The notes under the pieces are model-generated. The model was not told the DNA's origin, searched no databases, and worked only from the letters and a program-made list of their open reading frames with translations. 64,000 nucleotides of DNA, taken from positions 1 to 64,000 of the forward strand of contig NZ_LNQS01000012.1 in assembly GCF_001513785.1 (NCBI RefSeq). Direction: 5' to 3'. The stretch is from Rheinheimera sp. EpRS3 (GTDB taxonomy: Bacteria; Pseudomonadota; Gammaproteobacteria; Enterobacterales; Alteromonadaceae). A program made the translations under genes and the position numbers. This document shows positions 56,470-64,000 of this stretch, in pieces. How positions within the stretch are numbered: position 1 is the first letter of the stretch; the number at the start of each line of letters is the position of its first letter.

Positions 56470-57018
56470 ATGCTGAAAAATAGTTCATCCCATTATGGTT
56501 TAATCAGTGTCGTACTACACTGGCTAGTAGCATTAACAGTATTTGGCTTGTTTGGCGTGGGTTTTTGGATGGTAGATCTGAGCTATTACAGCGAATGGTA
56601 TCGAACTGCGCCATACTGGCATAAAAGTGTTGGTATCTTACTGGCCATAGCAATGTTACTGCGTGTGTTATGGCGTTATCTCAGCCCACCGCCACCAGCG
56701 TTGGCCTCGCATAAAGGCTGGGAGAAACGTACATCGGCCGTAGTACAGCTTTGTTTGTATTTAGGTATTTTTATATTGGTGTTAAGTGGCTATCTGATCT
56801 CGACTGAGGATGGCCGGCCAATAGCGGTATTTACCTGGTTTGATGTACCTGCGCTGGGGGCGCTGTTTGCCAACCAGGCGGATATAGCAGGCTTGGTGCA
56901 TGAATATGTCGCCTACAGTTTAATAACCTTGGCTGTACTACATGGCCTGGCGGCGTTAAAGCATCATTTTATTGATAAAGACAATACGCTAAAACGCATG
57001 TTTGGGCGTAAACCTTAA
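56470..57018 (+). CDS. yceJ: cytochrome b561 (CybB/YceJ family)
   Basis: A 182-residue membrane protein with four hydrophobic segments and conserved histidines for two hemes (VLHWLVAL near 16, HKSVGILL near 51, LVHEYVAY near 142, [10 protein letters not shown] near 160). It belongs to the Ni/Fe-hydrogenase-type cytochrome b561 family, and probably passes electrons to the quinone pool. It is followed after 14 bases by yceI, the usual pairing. Confidence 0.92.
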   Translation: MLKNSSSHYGLISVVLHWLVALTVFGLFGVGFWMVDLSYYSEWYRTAPYWHKSVGILLAIAMLLRVLWRYLSPPPPALASHKGWEKRTSAVVQLCLYLGIFILVLSGYLISTEDGRPIAVFTWFDVPALGALFANQADIAGLVHEYVAYSLITLAVLHGLAALKHHFIDKDNTLKRMFGRKP

Positions 57019-57032
57019 CTTTGGAGATCACC

Positions 57033-57602
57033 ATGAAAAAACTATTACTGGCTGCCTCAATGGCCGCAATGATGACAATACCGGCGCAAGCAGCTGATTA
57101 TGTAATTGATACAGAGGGCGCTCATGCCTTTGTACAGTTTAAAATAAGCCACCTGGGTTACAGCTGGCTGTATGGCCGCTTTAATACGTTTTCCGGTGAT
57201 TTCAGCTACGATGCTAACAAACTGGAAGCCTCTAAAATTCAGCTGACTATTGATACTAACAGTGTGGACTCTAACCATGCTGAGCGTGATAAGCACTTAC
57301 GCAGCGGTGATTTTTTGAATGTTAGTAAGCACCCTAAAGCCACTTTCGTCAGCACTAAAGTTGTACCAAAAGCTGGTGAAAGTTTTGATTTACACGGTAA
57401 CCTTACCTTAAACGGTGTTACTAAAGAGGTTGTTATTGCTGCTGAAAAACTGGGCGAGGGTAAAGATCCGTGGGGCGGTTACCGTGCAGGCTTTGCCGGT
57501 ACTACTACCCTGACATTAAAAGACTTTGCTATTAATACTGATTTAGGCCCGGCATCTGCCACAGTGCAGCTGGACTTAACGGTAGAAGGTATTCGTAAGT
57601 AA
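57033..57602 (+). CDS. yceI: YceI-family periplasmic lipid-binding protein
   Basis: A 189-residue protein from ATG 57033 with GGAG upstream; the open frame to 57021 is not needed. A signal peptide (about 1-21, cut after AQA) is followed by a lipocalin-like YceI domain ([48 protein letters not shown]). YceI binds polyisoprenoids such as ubiquinone-8, which fits its coupling to cytochrome b561. Confidence 0.95.
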   Translation: MKKLLLAASMAAMMTIPAQAADYVIDTEGAHAFVQFKISHLGYSWLYGRFNTFSGDFSYDANKLEASKIQLTIDTNSVDSNHAERDKHLRSGDFLNVSKHPKATFVSTKVVPKAGESFDLHGNLTLNGVTKEVVIAAEKLGEGKDPWGGYRAGFAGTTTLTLKDFAINTDLGPASATVQLDLTVEGIRK

Positions 57603-57611
57603 GATATAAAG

Positions 57612-57638
57612 ACAGGAGATCATCAGATCTCCTGTTTT
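57612..57638. terminator. terminator after yceI, overlapping the TPR gene stop
   Basis: ACAGGAGATC (57612-57621) pairs perfectly with GATCTCCTGT (57626-57635), then TTTTG. The loop contains the stop codon of the convergent TPR gene, so the hairpin occupies its last codons. Confidence 0.75.
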
Positions 57639-58687
57639 GTTTCTGACTGATCCTGTCCGTTATCTTGTTTGTCTTCCACCGGCTCTGTAACCGCTTCTGG
57701 CTGCTCAATAACGGCAGGCGCGGCTTTGGCTTTTAACGCACTGAGTAAGCTTAGCAAAATAAGGTTAAATTCTTCATCTGCAACCCGGGCATGTGTCAGG
57801 CTGCCAACCAGCAATGTGGCTTCAAAATTATCACCGGTACGGTACATTAACTGCGCCAGACGTAAGGTTGCCCAGGGCAATATTTTGTTTTCACTATCCT
57901 GATAAAACTCCAGATATTGCTGCAATGCGGTAATACCCAACATAGCATCCTGATCAGCCACTACAGCCAGACGGCCGATATGGTACAGCGCATTGTATTT
58001 ATCGGTTAGATCAGTAGCATGCTCAGCTGCCAGTTTATAGTTTACAAAGGCGGCATCGTATTCTTCCAGCTCAGTGAGAATTTGTGCTTTACGCGCCAGC
58101 AAACGTGCATTAGGCGGATCAGGCATCATGGTTTCCAGCAATGCCAGAGCTTCTGTTGGCTTGTTCTCATTAAGTAAAATACGGCTCTTTGCCAGTATAG
58201 CCTGAGCCGGATTTTCTTTAGCCAGTTGTTCTGTCATGGCCAGGGCTAATTCCTTATCGCCGCCGGCATTGGCAGGTGCAACGCTGTAAAAATCAATTAA
58301 TGCCTGGCGGGCTGCGTAGTGGTCAGGTTTTATAATCACGGCTTTTTGCAGTAGCTCTACTCCACGTGCCGCCCGCTCTTTAGCCGAAAATACGTTACCA
58401 TCACTTGCTAAACGGATTTTGCCCAAGCCTGCCAGATAGTTCAGCTCGCTGTTACCCGGAAACTGCTCTACGGCGAAGTTAAGCAGGGTGTTGGCATCTT
58501 CCAGCCGCTGCTGTGCAATCAATGCCCTGGCATACACCACTAACACATCGCCATGCTGCTTGTAGTCGCTTTGTTGTAAAATCTGGTGTTCAAGTTCGCT
58601 AAACTGAGATTTAGCCAGCAATGCTTCGTACTGGGCTACATTGCTGCTGGGCAGGGCACCAGCGAGCAAAAACAATAAGGCTTTCAT
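57623..58687 (-). CDS. TPR-repeat protein, probably exported
   Basis: A 354-residue protein with a hydrophobic N-terminus (about 1-18). It has several helical TPR-like units across 20-310 (ALIAQQRLEDANTLLNFAVEQFPGNSEL, LLQKAVIIKPDHYAARQALIDFY, and others) and an acidic Gln/Glu-rich tail. These repeats bind partner proteins. I cannot assign a role. ATG 58687 has AAGGAG upstream and the gene follows the nrd operon by 70 bases. Confidence 0.8.
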   Translation of the reverse strand: MKALLFLLAGALPSSNVAQYEALLAKSQFSELEHQILQQSDYKQHGDVLVVYARALIAQQRLEDANTLLNFAVEQFPGNSELNYLAGLGKIRLASDGNVFSAKERAARGVELLQKAVIIKPDHYAARQALIDFYSVAPANAGGDKELALAMTEQLAKENPAQAILAKSRILLNENKPTEALALLETMMPDPPNARLLARKAQILTELEEYDAAFVNYKLAAEHATDLTDKYNALYHIGRLAVVADQDAMLGITALQQYLEFYQDSENKILPWATLRLAQLMYRTGDNFEATLLVGSLTHARVADEEFNLILLSLLSALKAKAAPAVIEQPEAVTEPVEDKQDNGQDQSETKQEI

Positions 58688-58757
58688 TATCGATCTCCTT
58701 AAAGATCAACGAGTATTATCAATAGTCTGCGGGAATACGCTGGAAATTACCATCAGT

Positions 58758-59012
58758 TCAGGGGATTTCAATTTCTATATCTGTAACCGGAACGCTACAG
58801 CAAGGCAGAAACTCACCTTTACGCACAAAAGCCAGCGGCTCATTTATATAATTTACTTCGCCGCTGATTAATTTACAGCGGCAGGCACCACAATAACCTT
58901 CACGGCAATGAAAGTTTACCTCTAGTTTTTTGCGCTCCAGTGCCTCAAGCAAGGTTTGGGCGCTGCCATCAAAATTGATCACAACGCCATTGCTAAGCTT
59001 AACGCCAGGCAT
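58758..59012 (-). CDS. yfaE: 2Fe-2S ferredoxin for class Ia ribonucleotide reductase
   Basis: An 84-residue plant-type ferredoxin with cluster cysteines in CREGYCGACRC (three Cys) and a fourth in LPCCSV. YfaE keeps the diiron-tyrosyl cofactor of NrdB in repair. It starts 8 bases after nrdB, so it is the last gene of nrdA-nrdB-yfaE. Confidence 0.93.
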   Translation of the reverse strand: MPGVKLSNGVVINFDGSAQTLLEALERKKLEVNFHCREGYCGACRCKLISGEVNYINEPLAFVRKGEFLPCCSVPVTDIEIEIP

Positions 59013-59020
59013 AAACAGGC

Positions 59021-60151
59021 TTAGAGGTCGAAATCGCCGAAGTCGCCACCATCAACTTCGTTATCTATCTGGCCAACCAGATAAGAGCTGATTTCAGCTT
59101 CCTGTGGCGCGACCTGCACGTTGTCAGATACCAGCCAGGTGTTAATCCACGGAATAGGGTTTTGCGTGGTCGAGAAAATGGCTTTCATGCCAATAGCCTG
59201 CATCCGGCTGTTGGTAATGTATTCGACATACTGGCATAAAATATCTTTATTCAGGCCAATCATTGAACCGTCTTTAAACAAGTATTGAGCCCAGTCTTTT
59301 TCCTGCTCGGCGGCTTTGCGGAAAATAGCATAAGCTTCTTCTTCACATTCTTTGGCAATTTTTGCCATATCTGCATCGTCATCACCGGCTGCCATAATAT
59401 TCAGCATATGCTGGGTGCCGGTTAAGTGCAGCGCTTCGTCGCGGGCTATCAGGCGGATAATCTTGGCATTACCTTCCATTAACTCCCGCTCGGCAAAAGC
59501 AAAGCTGCAGGCGAAGCTAACGTAAAAACGAATCGCTTCGAGCACGTTTACCGACATGACACACAAGTACAACCGGCGTTTAAGCTCGTACAGGCTGATG
59601 CTGTGTGTTTCACCATTAATAGTGTGCGTGCCTTCACCACATCGCTGATACAGGTTAATGCCGTCTATCAGGTCGTCGTAGTAGCGGGTAACATCGTCGG
59701 CGCGTTCAAGAATTTTTTCGTTCAGCATAATATCGTCAAACACTTTGTGCGGCTCGGCACTAATGTTACGTACTATGTGGGTATAGCTGCGGCTGTGAAT
59801 AGTTTCACTAAAGGCCCAGGTTTCAATCCAGGTTTCCAGCTCAGGCAAAGAAACAATAGGCAGAAAAGCAACATTGGGCGAACGGCCCTGTACGGAATCC
59901 AGCAGTGTCTGGTATTTCAGGTTGCTGATAAAAATATGCTTTTCATGATCCGGCAGGTTTTGGTAATCAATCCTGTCTTTACTGACATCAACTTCTTCCG
60001 GCCGCCAGAAAAAGCTCAGCTGTTTTTCGATTAATTTTTCGAAAATGCCGTATTTTTGCTGATCATAGCGCGAAACATTCACCGGATTACCGAAGAACAT
60101 TGGCTCTTTCATTTGATCGTTAATTTGTCGGTTAAAGGTTGTGTACGCCAT
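59021..60151 (-). CDS. nrdB: ribonucleotide reductase class Ia, beta subunit
   Basis: Supplies the tyrosyl radical for NrdA. The 376-residue diiron protein has the [16 protein letters not shown] segment, with the metal ligands and the radical tyrosine (Y in RSYTH, as Y122 of E. coli). The C-terminus (GDFGDFDL) is the NrdA docking tail. It follows nrdA after 70 bases. Confidence 0.97.
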   Translation of the reverse strand: MAYTTFNRQINDQMKEPMFFGNPVNVSRYDQQKYGIFEKLIEKQLSFFWRPEEVDVSKDRIDYQNLPDHEKHIFISNLKYQTLLDSVQGRSPNVAFLPIVSLPELETWIETWAFSETIHSRSYTHIVRNISAEPHKVFDDIMLNEKILERADDVTRYYDDLIDGINLYQRCGEGTHTINGETHSISLYELKRRLYLCVMSVNVLEAIRFYVSFACSFAFAERELMEGNAKIIRLIARDEALHLTGTQHMLNIMAAGDDDADMAKIAKECEEEAYAIFRKAAEQEKDWAQYLFKDGSMIGLNKDILCQYVEYITNSRMQAIGMKAIFSTTQNPIPWINTWLVSDNVQVAPQEAEISSYLVGQIDNEVDGGDFGDFDL

Positions 60152-60221
60152 TGCCGCTTATCGTCCTAATAGGGTGTCATTACAAAGTACGGGCTACCGA
60201 AGTAGCCCGTTTAGTCCGGAA

Positions 60222-62507
60222 TTAAATTTTACAGGCACCGCCTGCGCAGCCGTCATCTTCCACTTCAGGTTTAATGTCTTCCTGTATGTCTGAAGCGCCG
60301 TCACGGGTATTGTGGTAGTACATGGTTTTTACCCCCAGCTTATACGCCGACAGTAAGTCTTGCAGCAACAGCTTCATGGGTACTTTGCCACCATCAAACT
60401 TGTTGGGGTCATAGTTGGTGTTAGCAGAAATGGTCTGGTCGATAAATTTCTGCATAATGGCCACCAGAGAGATATAACCGGTATTGTTCGGAATATCCCA
60501 CAACAGCTCATACTGGTTTTTCAGCCGCTCATACTCCGGCACCACCTGCTTTAAAATACCGTCTTTACTGGCTTTAACGCTGATATGGCCGCGCGGTGGT
60601 TCAATGCCGTTAGTGGCATTGGAAATTTGCGACGACGTTTCAGACGGCATTAATGCTGACAGCGTGGAGTTACGCAAGCCATGATTAACGATGTCTTTAC
60701 GCAGTTGCTCCCAGTCCAGCAGCAGTGGCTCGTTACACACTTTGTCGAGATCTTTCTTGTAGCTGTCAATTGGCAGTATGCCCTGGGCATAGGTTGTTTC
60801 ATTAAATTTAGGGCAGGCGCCAAATTCCTGTGCCAGCTTGTTCGACGCTTTGAGTAAATAATACTGAATGGCTTCAAAAGTACGGTGTGTTAAACCATTA
60901 GCTGAACCGTCAGAGTATTTCACGCCGTTTTTCGCCAGATAGTAAGCGTAGTTAATGACACCCACACCTAAGGTACGACGGCTGATCGAGGCATGAAAAG
61001 CAGCCGGAATAGGGTAGTCCTGATAATCCAGCAGGCTGTCCAGCGAGCGCACCGCCAGTTCAGCTAACTCTTCCAGTTCGTTCAGGTTTTCAATAGCGCC
61101 TAAGTTAAACGCTGACAGCGTACACAGAGCAATTTCGCCTTCCGGATCGTTTACATCGTTCATCGGTTTGGTTGGCAGCGCAATTTCCAGACACAGATTG
61201 CTCTGGCGCACCGGCGCTAACTTCGGATTAAACGGGCTGTGGGTATTGCAGTGATCAACGTTTTGCAGATAGATACGGCCAGTACTGGCACGTTCCTGCA
61301 TAAACAGCGTAAACAATTCCAGTGCCTTTAAGCGCTTCTTGCGGATAGAGGTATCGGCTTCGTACTTAACATACAATTCTTCAAACTTTTCCTGATCTTC
61401 AAAGAAAGCATCGTACAGGCCGGGCACATCAGACGGGCTGAACAGCGTAATATAGTCGTCTTTAATTAACCGGGTATACATCAGGCGGTTAAACTGCACG
61501 CCGTAATCTAAATGCCGTACGCGGTTTTCTTCTACGCCGCGGTTGTTTTTTAACACCAACAGAGATTCAACTTCTAAATGCCATAGCGGATAGAATAACG
61601 TCGCTGCACCACCACGGACGCCACCTTGCGAGCAGCTTTTAACCGCAGTTTGAAAATGCTTATAAAACGGAATACAGCCGGTATGAAACGCTTCACCGTT
61701 ACGGATTGGGCTGCCCAGTGCACGAATACGGCCGGCGTTAATACCGATACCGGCGCGCTGGCTAACATATTTAACAATAGCGCTTGAGGTGGCGTTAATA
61801 GAGTCCAGACTGTCACCGCACTCGATCAGCACACAAGAGCTAAACTGACGGGTCGGGGTGCGCACGCCTGACATGATTGGGGTTGGCAGTGACAATTTAA
61901 ATAATGAGCAAGCATCGTAGAAGCGGCGCACATAGGTTAAACGGGTCGATTTAGGGTAGGTGGCAAACAGGCAGGCGGCAACCAGCATGTAGAGGAACTG
62001 TGCACTTTCGTAAATTTCACCGCTAACCCGGTTTTGCACCAGATACTTACCCTCCAACTGCTTTACCGCAGCATAGCTGAAGTTTAAATCGCGGCTGTGG
62101 TCGATAAAGCTGTTCATTTGTTCCAGCTCATCGCGGCTGTAATCGGCCAGAATATGCTGATCATAGCGCTTGGCTTCCACCATTTTGACAACCTGGTCGT
62201 AAAGGTGTGGTGGTTCAAACTGGCCGTAGGCCTTTTTACGTAAATGAAACACTGCCAGGCGGGCGGCCAGATACTGGTAGTCCGGGCAGTCTTTTGAGAT
62301 CAGATCTGCCGCAGCCTTAATAATGGTTTCATGAATATCTTCAGATTTAATACCATCGTAAAACTGAATATGAGACTTTAGCTCAACCTGAGATACCGAT
62401 ACATTCGACAAACCTTCGGCGGCCCAGGTAATAACGCGGTGAATTTTATCCAGGTCTAAGGCTTCACGGCGGCCATCACGTTTAGTGACGAAAAGAGATT
62501 GAGTCAT
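60222..62507 (-). CDS. nrdA: ribonucleotide reductase class Ia, alpha subunit
   Basis: Catalytic subunit that reduces ribonucleoside diphosphates. The 761-residue protein has an N-terminal ATP cone (KRDGRREALDLDKIHRVI), the active-site region and the C-terminal redox pair in GCAGGACKI. The cone allows dATP feedback inhibition. First gene of the operon, under two candidate NrdR boxes. Confidence 0.97.
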   Translation of the reverse strand: MTQSLFVTKRDGRREALDLDKIHRVITWAAEGLSNVSVSQVELKSHIQFYDGIKSEDIHETIIKAAADLISKDCPDYQYLAARLAVFHLRKKAYGQFEPPHLYDQVVKMVEAKRYDQHILADYSRDELEQMNSFIDHSRDLNFSYAAVKQLEGKYLVQNRVSGEIYESAQFLYMLVAACLFATYPKSTRLTYVRRFYDACSLFKLSLPTPIMSGVRTPTRQFSSCVLIECGDSLDSINATSSAIVKYVSQRAGIGINAGRIRALGSPIRNGEAFHTGCIPFYKHFQTAVKSCSQGGVRGGAATLFYPLWHLEVESLLVLKNNRGVEENRVRHLDYGVQFNRLMYTRLIKDDYITLFSPSDVPGLYDAFFEDQEKFEELYVKYEADTSIRKKRLKALELFTLFMQERASTGRIYLQNVDHCNTHSPFNPKLAPVRQSNLCLEIALPTKPMNDVNDPEGEIALCTLSAFNLGAIENLNELEELAELAVRSLDSLLDYQDYPIPAAFHASISRRTLGVGVINYAYYLAKNGVKYSDGSANGLTHRTFEAIQYYLLKASNKLAQEFGACPKFNETTYAQGILPIDSYKKDLDKVCNEPLLLDWEQLRKDIVNHGLRNSTLSALMPSETSSQISNATNGIEPPRGHISVKASKDGILKQVVPEYERLKNQYELLWDIPNNTGYISLVAIMQKFIDQTISANTNYDPNKFDGGKVPMKLLLQDLLSAYKLGVKTMYYHNTRDGASDIQEDIKPEVEDDGCAGGACKI

Positions 62508-62847
62508 TGCTGCAGATTTCCATTTCAGTTGTAATTAATGGTTATAGTCAGCCATGTAGCGCACGGCTATTTTACCAGCAGCCATTGTTGCTTAATTACA
62601 CAACATATAGGTGCTTTTTTGAAAGTGATCACAAGATAGTGTGTATTTTGATTTTTTGCAAGGCTTAACACTGAGGAAAAATACCGCCGCTAAGGTTGGG
62701 GTTAGTAGCTGCTAACCGCCCCGCCAGTGTGCAAAGATATACCGGAACAACGCAAGCTTTTTCTCTGGTTAAATTTATTTATTCTATCAATATTTTTTTT
62801 ATAGCCAGCGGCTATTTAGATGCTGGAAAAATCACCAGCCTGATGTT
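62508..62847. other. 340-bp nrdA-ubiG gap without supported genes
   Basis: Apart from the two NrdR boxes, I see only an inverted repeat GGTTAG-tagctg-CTAACC near 62698-62717. A short plus-strand frame (62696-62878) overlaps the ubiG end and has no ribosome binding site, so it is not called. The AT-rich part after 62760 gives no clear signal. Confidence 0.5.
62598..62654 (-). promoter_or_regulatory. two candidate NrdR boxes upstream of nrdA
   Basis: ACACAACATATAGGTG (62598-62613) and TCACAAGATAGTGTGT (62639-62654) agree at about 12-13 of 16 positions with the NrdR consensus ACACWATATATWGTGT. The centres lie 41 bases apart, close to four helical turns, as expected for a pair bound by one NrdR complex. 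They sit about 90-150 bases before the nrdA start. Recognition by eye. Confidence 0.6.
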
Positions 62848-63558
62848 TCAGGATGGCTTACGGGCAACGACGATATAGTTTACGTCTACACCGGGGCCGG
62901 TTTTAAAGCTCTCGTTAATCGGGTTAAAGTGCAGCCCGGTAGCGTCTGTTACTTCAAGCCCGGCTTGTTCGATAAAACGCATTAGCTCGGATGGGCGGAT
63001 AAACTTACTAAATTCGTGTGTACCTTTGGGCACCAGTTTTAACACTTGCTCTGCGCCAATAATGGCCAGCAGGTAAGCTTTCCAGGTTTTATTCAGTGTA
63101 GAGAAAAACAGCATTGCACCGGGTTTGGCTAAATCAGCACAGGCCTGAATAACCGACATCGGCTGTGGTACATGCTCCAGCATTTCCATACAGGTCACCA
63201 CGTCAAACTGTGCCGCATGGCTTTGAGCATATTGCTCGGCAGTAACCTGCTGATAGTTTACTTCAACACCGGCTTCCAGCGCGTGCAGCCGTGCTACGTT
63301 GAGGGAATCATTGGCCATATCCAGCCCGGTTACCACTGCACCGCTGCGCGCCATGCTTTCCGCTAAAATGCCGCCACCACAACCGATATCGATAACGGTT
63401 TTACCAAACAGGCCTTGCAGCTCGTCGCTAATGTAGCTTAACCGTACCGGATTGAGTAAATGCAATGGCTTAAATTCGCCGCTTGGATCCCACCAGCGTG
63501 AGGCAATATCGTTAAACTTGGCAATTTCGCCCGGATCAACATTAGTATCTGCAGTCAT
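62848..63558 (-). CDS. ubiG: ubiquinone O-methyltransferase
   Basis: Carries out both O-methylations in ubiquinone synthesis. The 236-residue SAM methyltransferase has [19 protein letters not shown] near the N-terminus, motif [14 protein letters not shown] near 56, and the ending [12 protein letters not shown]. It is divergent from gyrA, the same order as in E. coli and relatives. Confidence 0.96.
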   Translation of the reverse strand: MTADTNVDPGEIAKFNDIASRWWDPSGEFKPLHLLNPVRLSYISDELQGLFGKTVIDIGCGGGILAESMARSGAVVTGLDMANDSLNVARLHALEAGVEVNYQQVTAEQYAQSHAAQFDVVTCMEMLEHVPQPMSVIQACADLAKPGAMLFFSTLNKTWKAYLLAIIGAEQVLKLVPKGTHEFSKFIRPSELMRFIEQAGLEVTDATGLHFNPINESFKTGPGVDVNYIVVARKPS

Positions 63559-63663
63559 ATTGGATGCTCGTTAGTTTTTGCGCATTATAAAGCCTTGATC
63601 CATTTGAGCAATGCCGAAGCGTGCTTTGCGTTGCATTTGGGGCATGGCAAGCGTGATTTTCTG

Positions 63664-63672
63664 TGTTAGAAT
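63664..63672 (+). promoter_or_regulatory. extended -10 for gyrA
   Basis: TGTTAGAAT (63664-63672) is an extended -10 (TGN plus TAGAAT), about 75 bases before the gyrA start. The -35 is weak. Confidence 0.4.
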
Positions 63673-63745
63673 CCTGCGTTGTCTCGCGCTTTATAACATC
63701 GACAAAAGCGAGTTATCTATCTGATTTAAGGGAAATTAGCGTTTT

Positions 63746-64000
63746 ATGACAGATCTGGCCAGAGAAATAGTTCCTATTAATATCGAAGACGAATTAAAGA
63801 ATTCGTATCTCGATTACGCAATGAGCGTCATTGTTGGCCGCGCCTTACCGGACGTAAGGGATGGTTTAAAGCCAGTACACCGCCGCGTGCTGTTCGCGAT
63901 GAAGGAACTGGGCAATGACTGGAACAAAGCCTATAAAAAATCTGCCCGTGTGGTAGGTGACGTTATCGGTAAATACCACCCGCACGGCGACAGTGCTGTG
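63746..64000 (+). CDS. gyrA: DNA gyrase subunit A (5' part, runs off the right edge)
   Basis: The first 85 codons are present, from ATG 63746 with AAGGG upstream (the spacing is slightly long). The sequence ([50 protein letters not shown]) is clearly GyrA. The visible quinolone-resistance residue, serine in HGDS, is wild type. The next one (E. coli Asp87) lies outside the window. Confidence 0.97.
   Translation, partial: MTDLAREIVPINIEDELKNSYLDYAMSVIVGRALPDVRDGLKPVHRRVLFAMKELGNDWNKAYKKSARVVGDVIGKYHPHGDSAV

Noticed and set aside
62696-62878. 60-residue plus-strand frame in the nrdA-ubiG gap
   Set aside because: No ribosome site, overlaps the ubiG end, no family resemblance.

Overview
The window looks like a chromosome segment of a marine or freshwater gammaproteobacterium of the Alteromonadales, most like Rheinheimera/Arsukibacterium. 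The basis is protein resemblance (AsnS, BioA-BioF, YdiJ, NrdAB, UbiG, GyrA), two TonB-dependent receptors, a tricorn-like S41 peptidase, a curli locus and roughly even base composition. The genus is an inference from memory, not from a search. I see no rRNA, tRNA, CRISPR array, integrase or complete IS.

Layout. 1-2630: an accessory patch. It starts with a 62-bp copy of the 3' part of asnS, followed by a 35-bp near-palindrome and a large mosaic toxin (DUF4157 leader plus His-Me finger nuclease), and ends at the intact asnS (2634-4034, minus). This is the most island-like part of the window. 4136-9900: a small membrane protein, a six-copy 14-bp tandem repeat, the divergent bioA / bioBFCD biotin genes, and a highly folded intergenic element after bioD. 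9917-17124: pepE, htpX, phnA, an aminotransferase, a tricorn-like peptidase and a TIGR02647 protein. 17089-20914: a moxR-DUF58-tgpA operon on the minus strand.

21039-28035: a secreted subtilase divergent from a curli operon (csgB, a very long csgA-like curlin, csgE, csgF, csgG), closed by a convergent csgD-like regulator. 28171-37022: LMW phosphatase, class II DAHP synthase, panE, ppsR/ppsA, a GST and an AGCS symporter. 37193-40213: a BON lipoprotein, a two-component system whose response regulator is cut by an in-frame TAA, and a periplasmic alpha-carbonic anhydrase. 40316-46721: an ABC exporter, ribA with a possible leader peptide, a yehS-like gene and ydiJ.

46799-55295: a TonB receptor, a GNAT plus amine-oxidase-type flavoprotein pair, a His-rich ZnuD-like zinc receptor with a good candidate Zur box, a LysE exporter and yaeQ. 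55389-64000: trhO, cytochrome b561/yceI, a TPR protein, the nrdA-nrdB-yfaE operon with two candidate NrdR boxes, ubiG and the start of gyrA. Most of the window is ordinary core metabolism. The unusual parts are the asnS/toxin patch, the folded element at 9691-9898, the giant curlin, the broken response regulator, and several short repeats or leaders.
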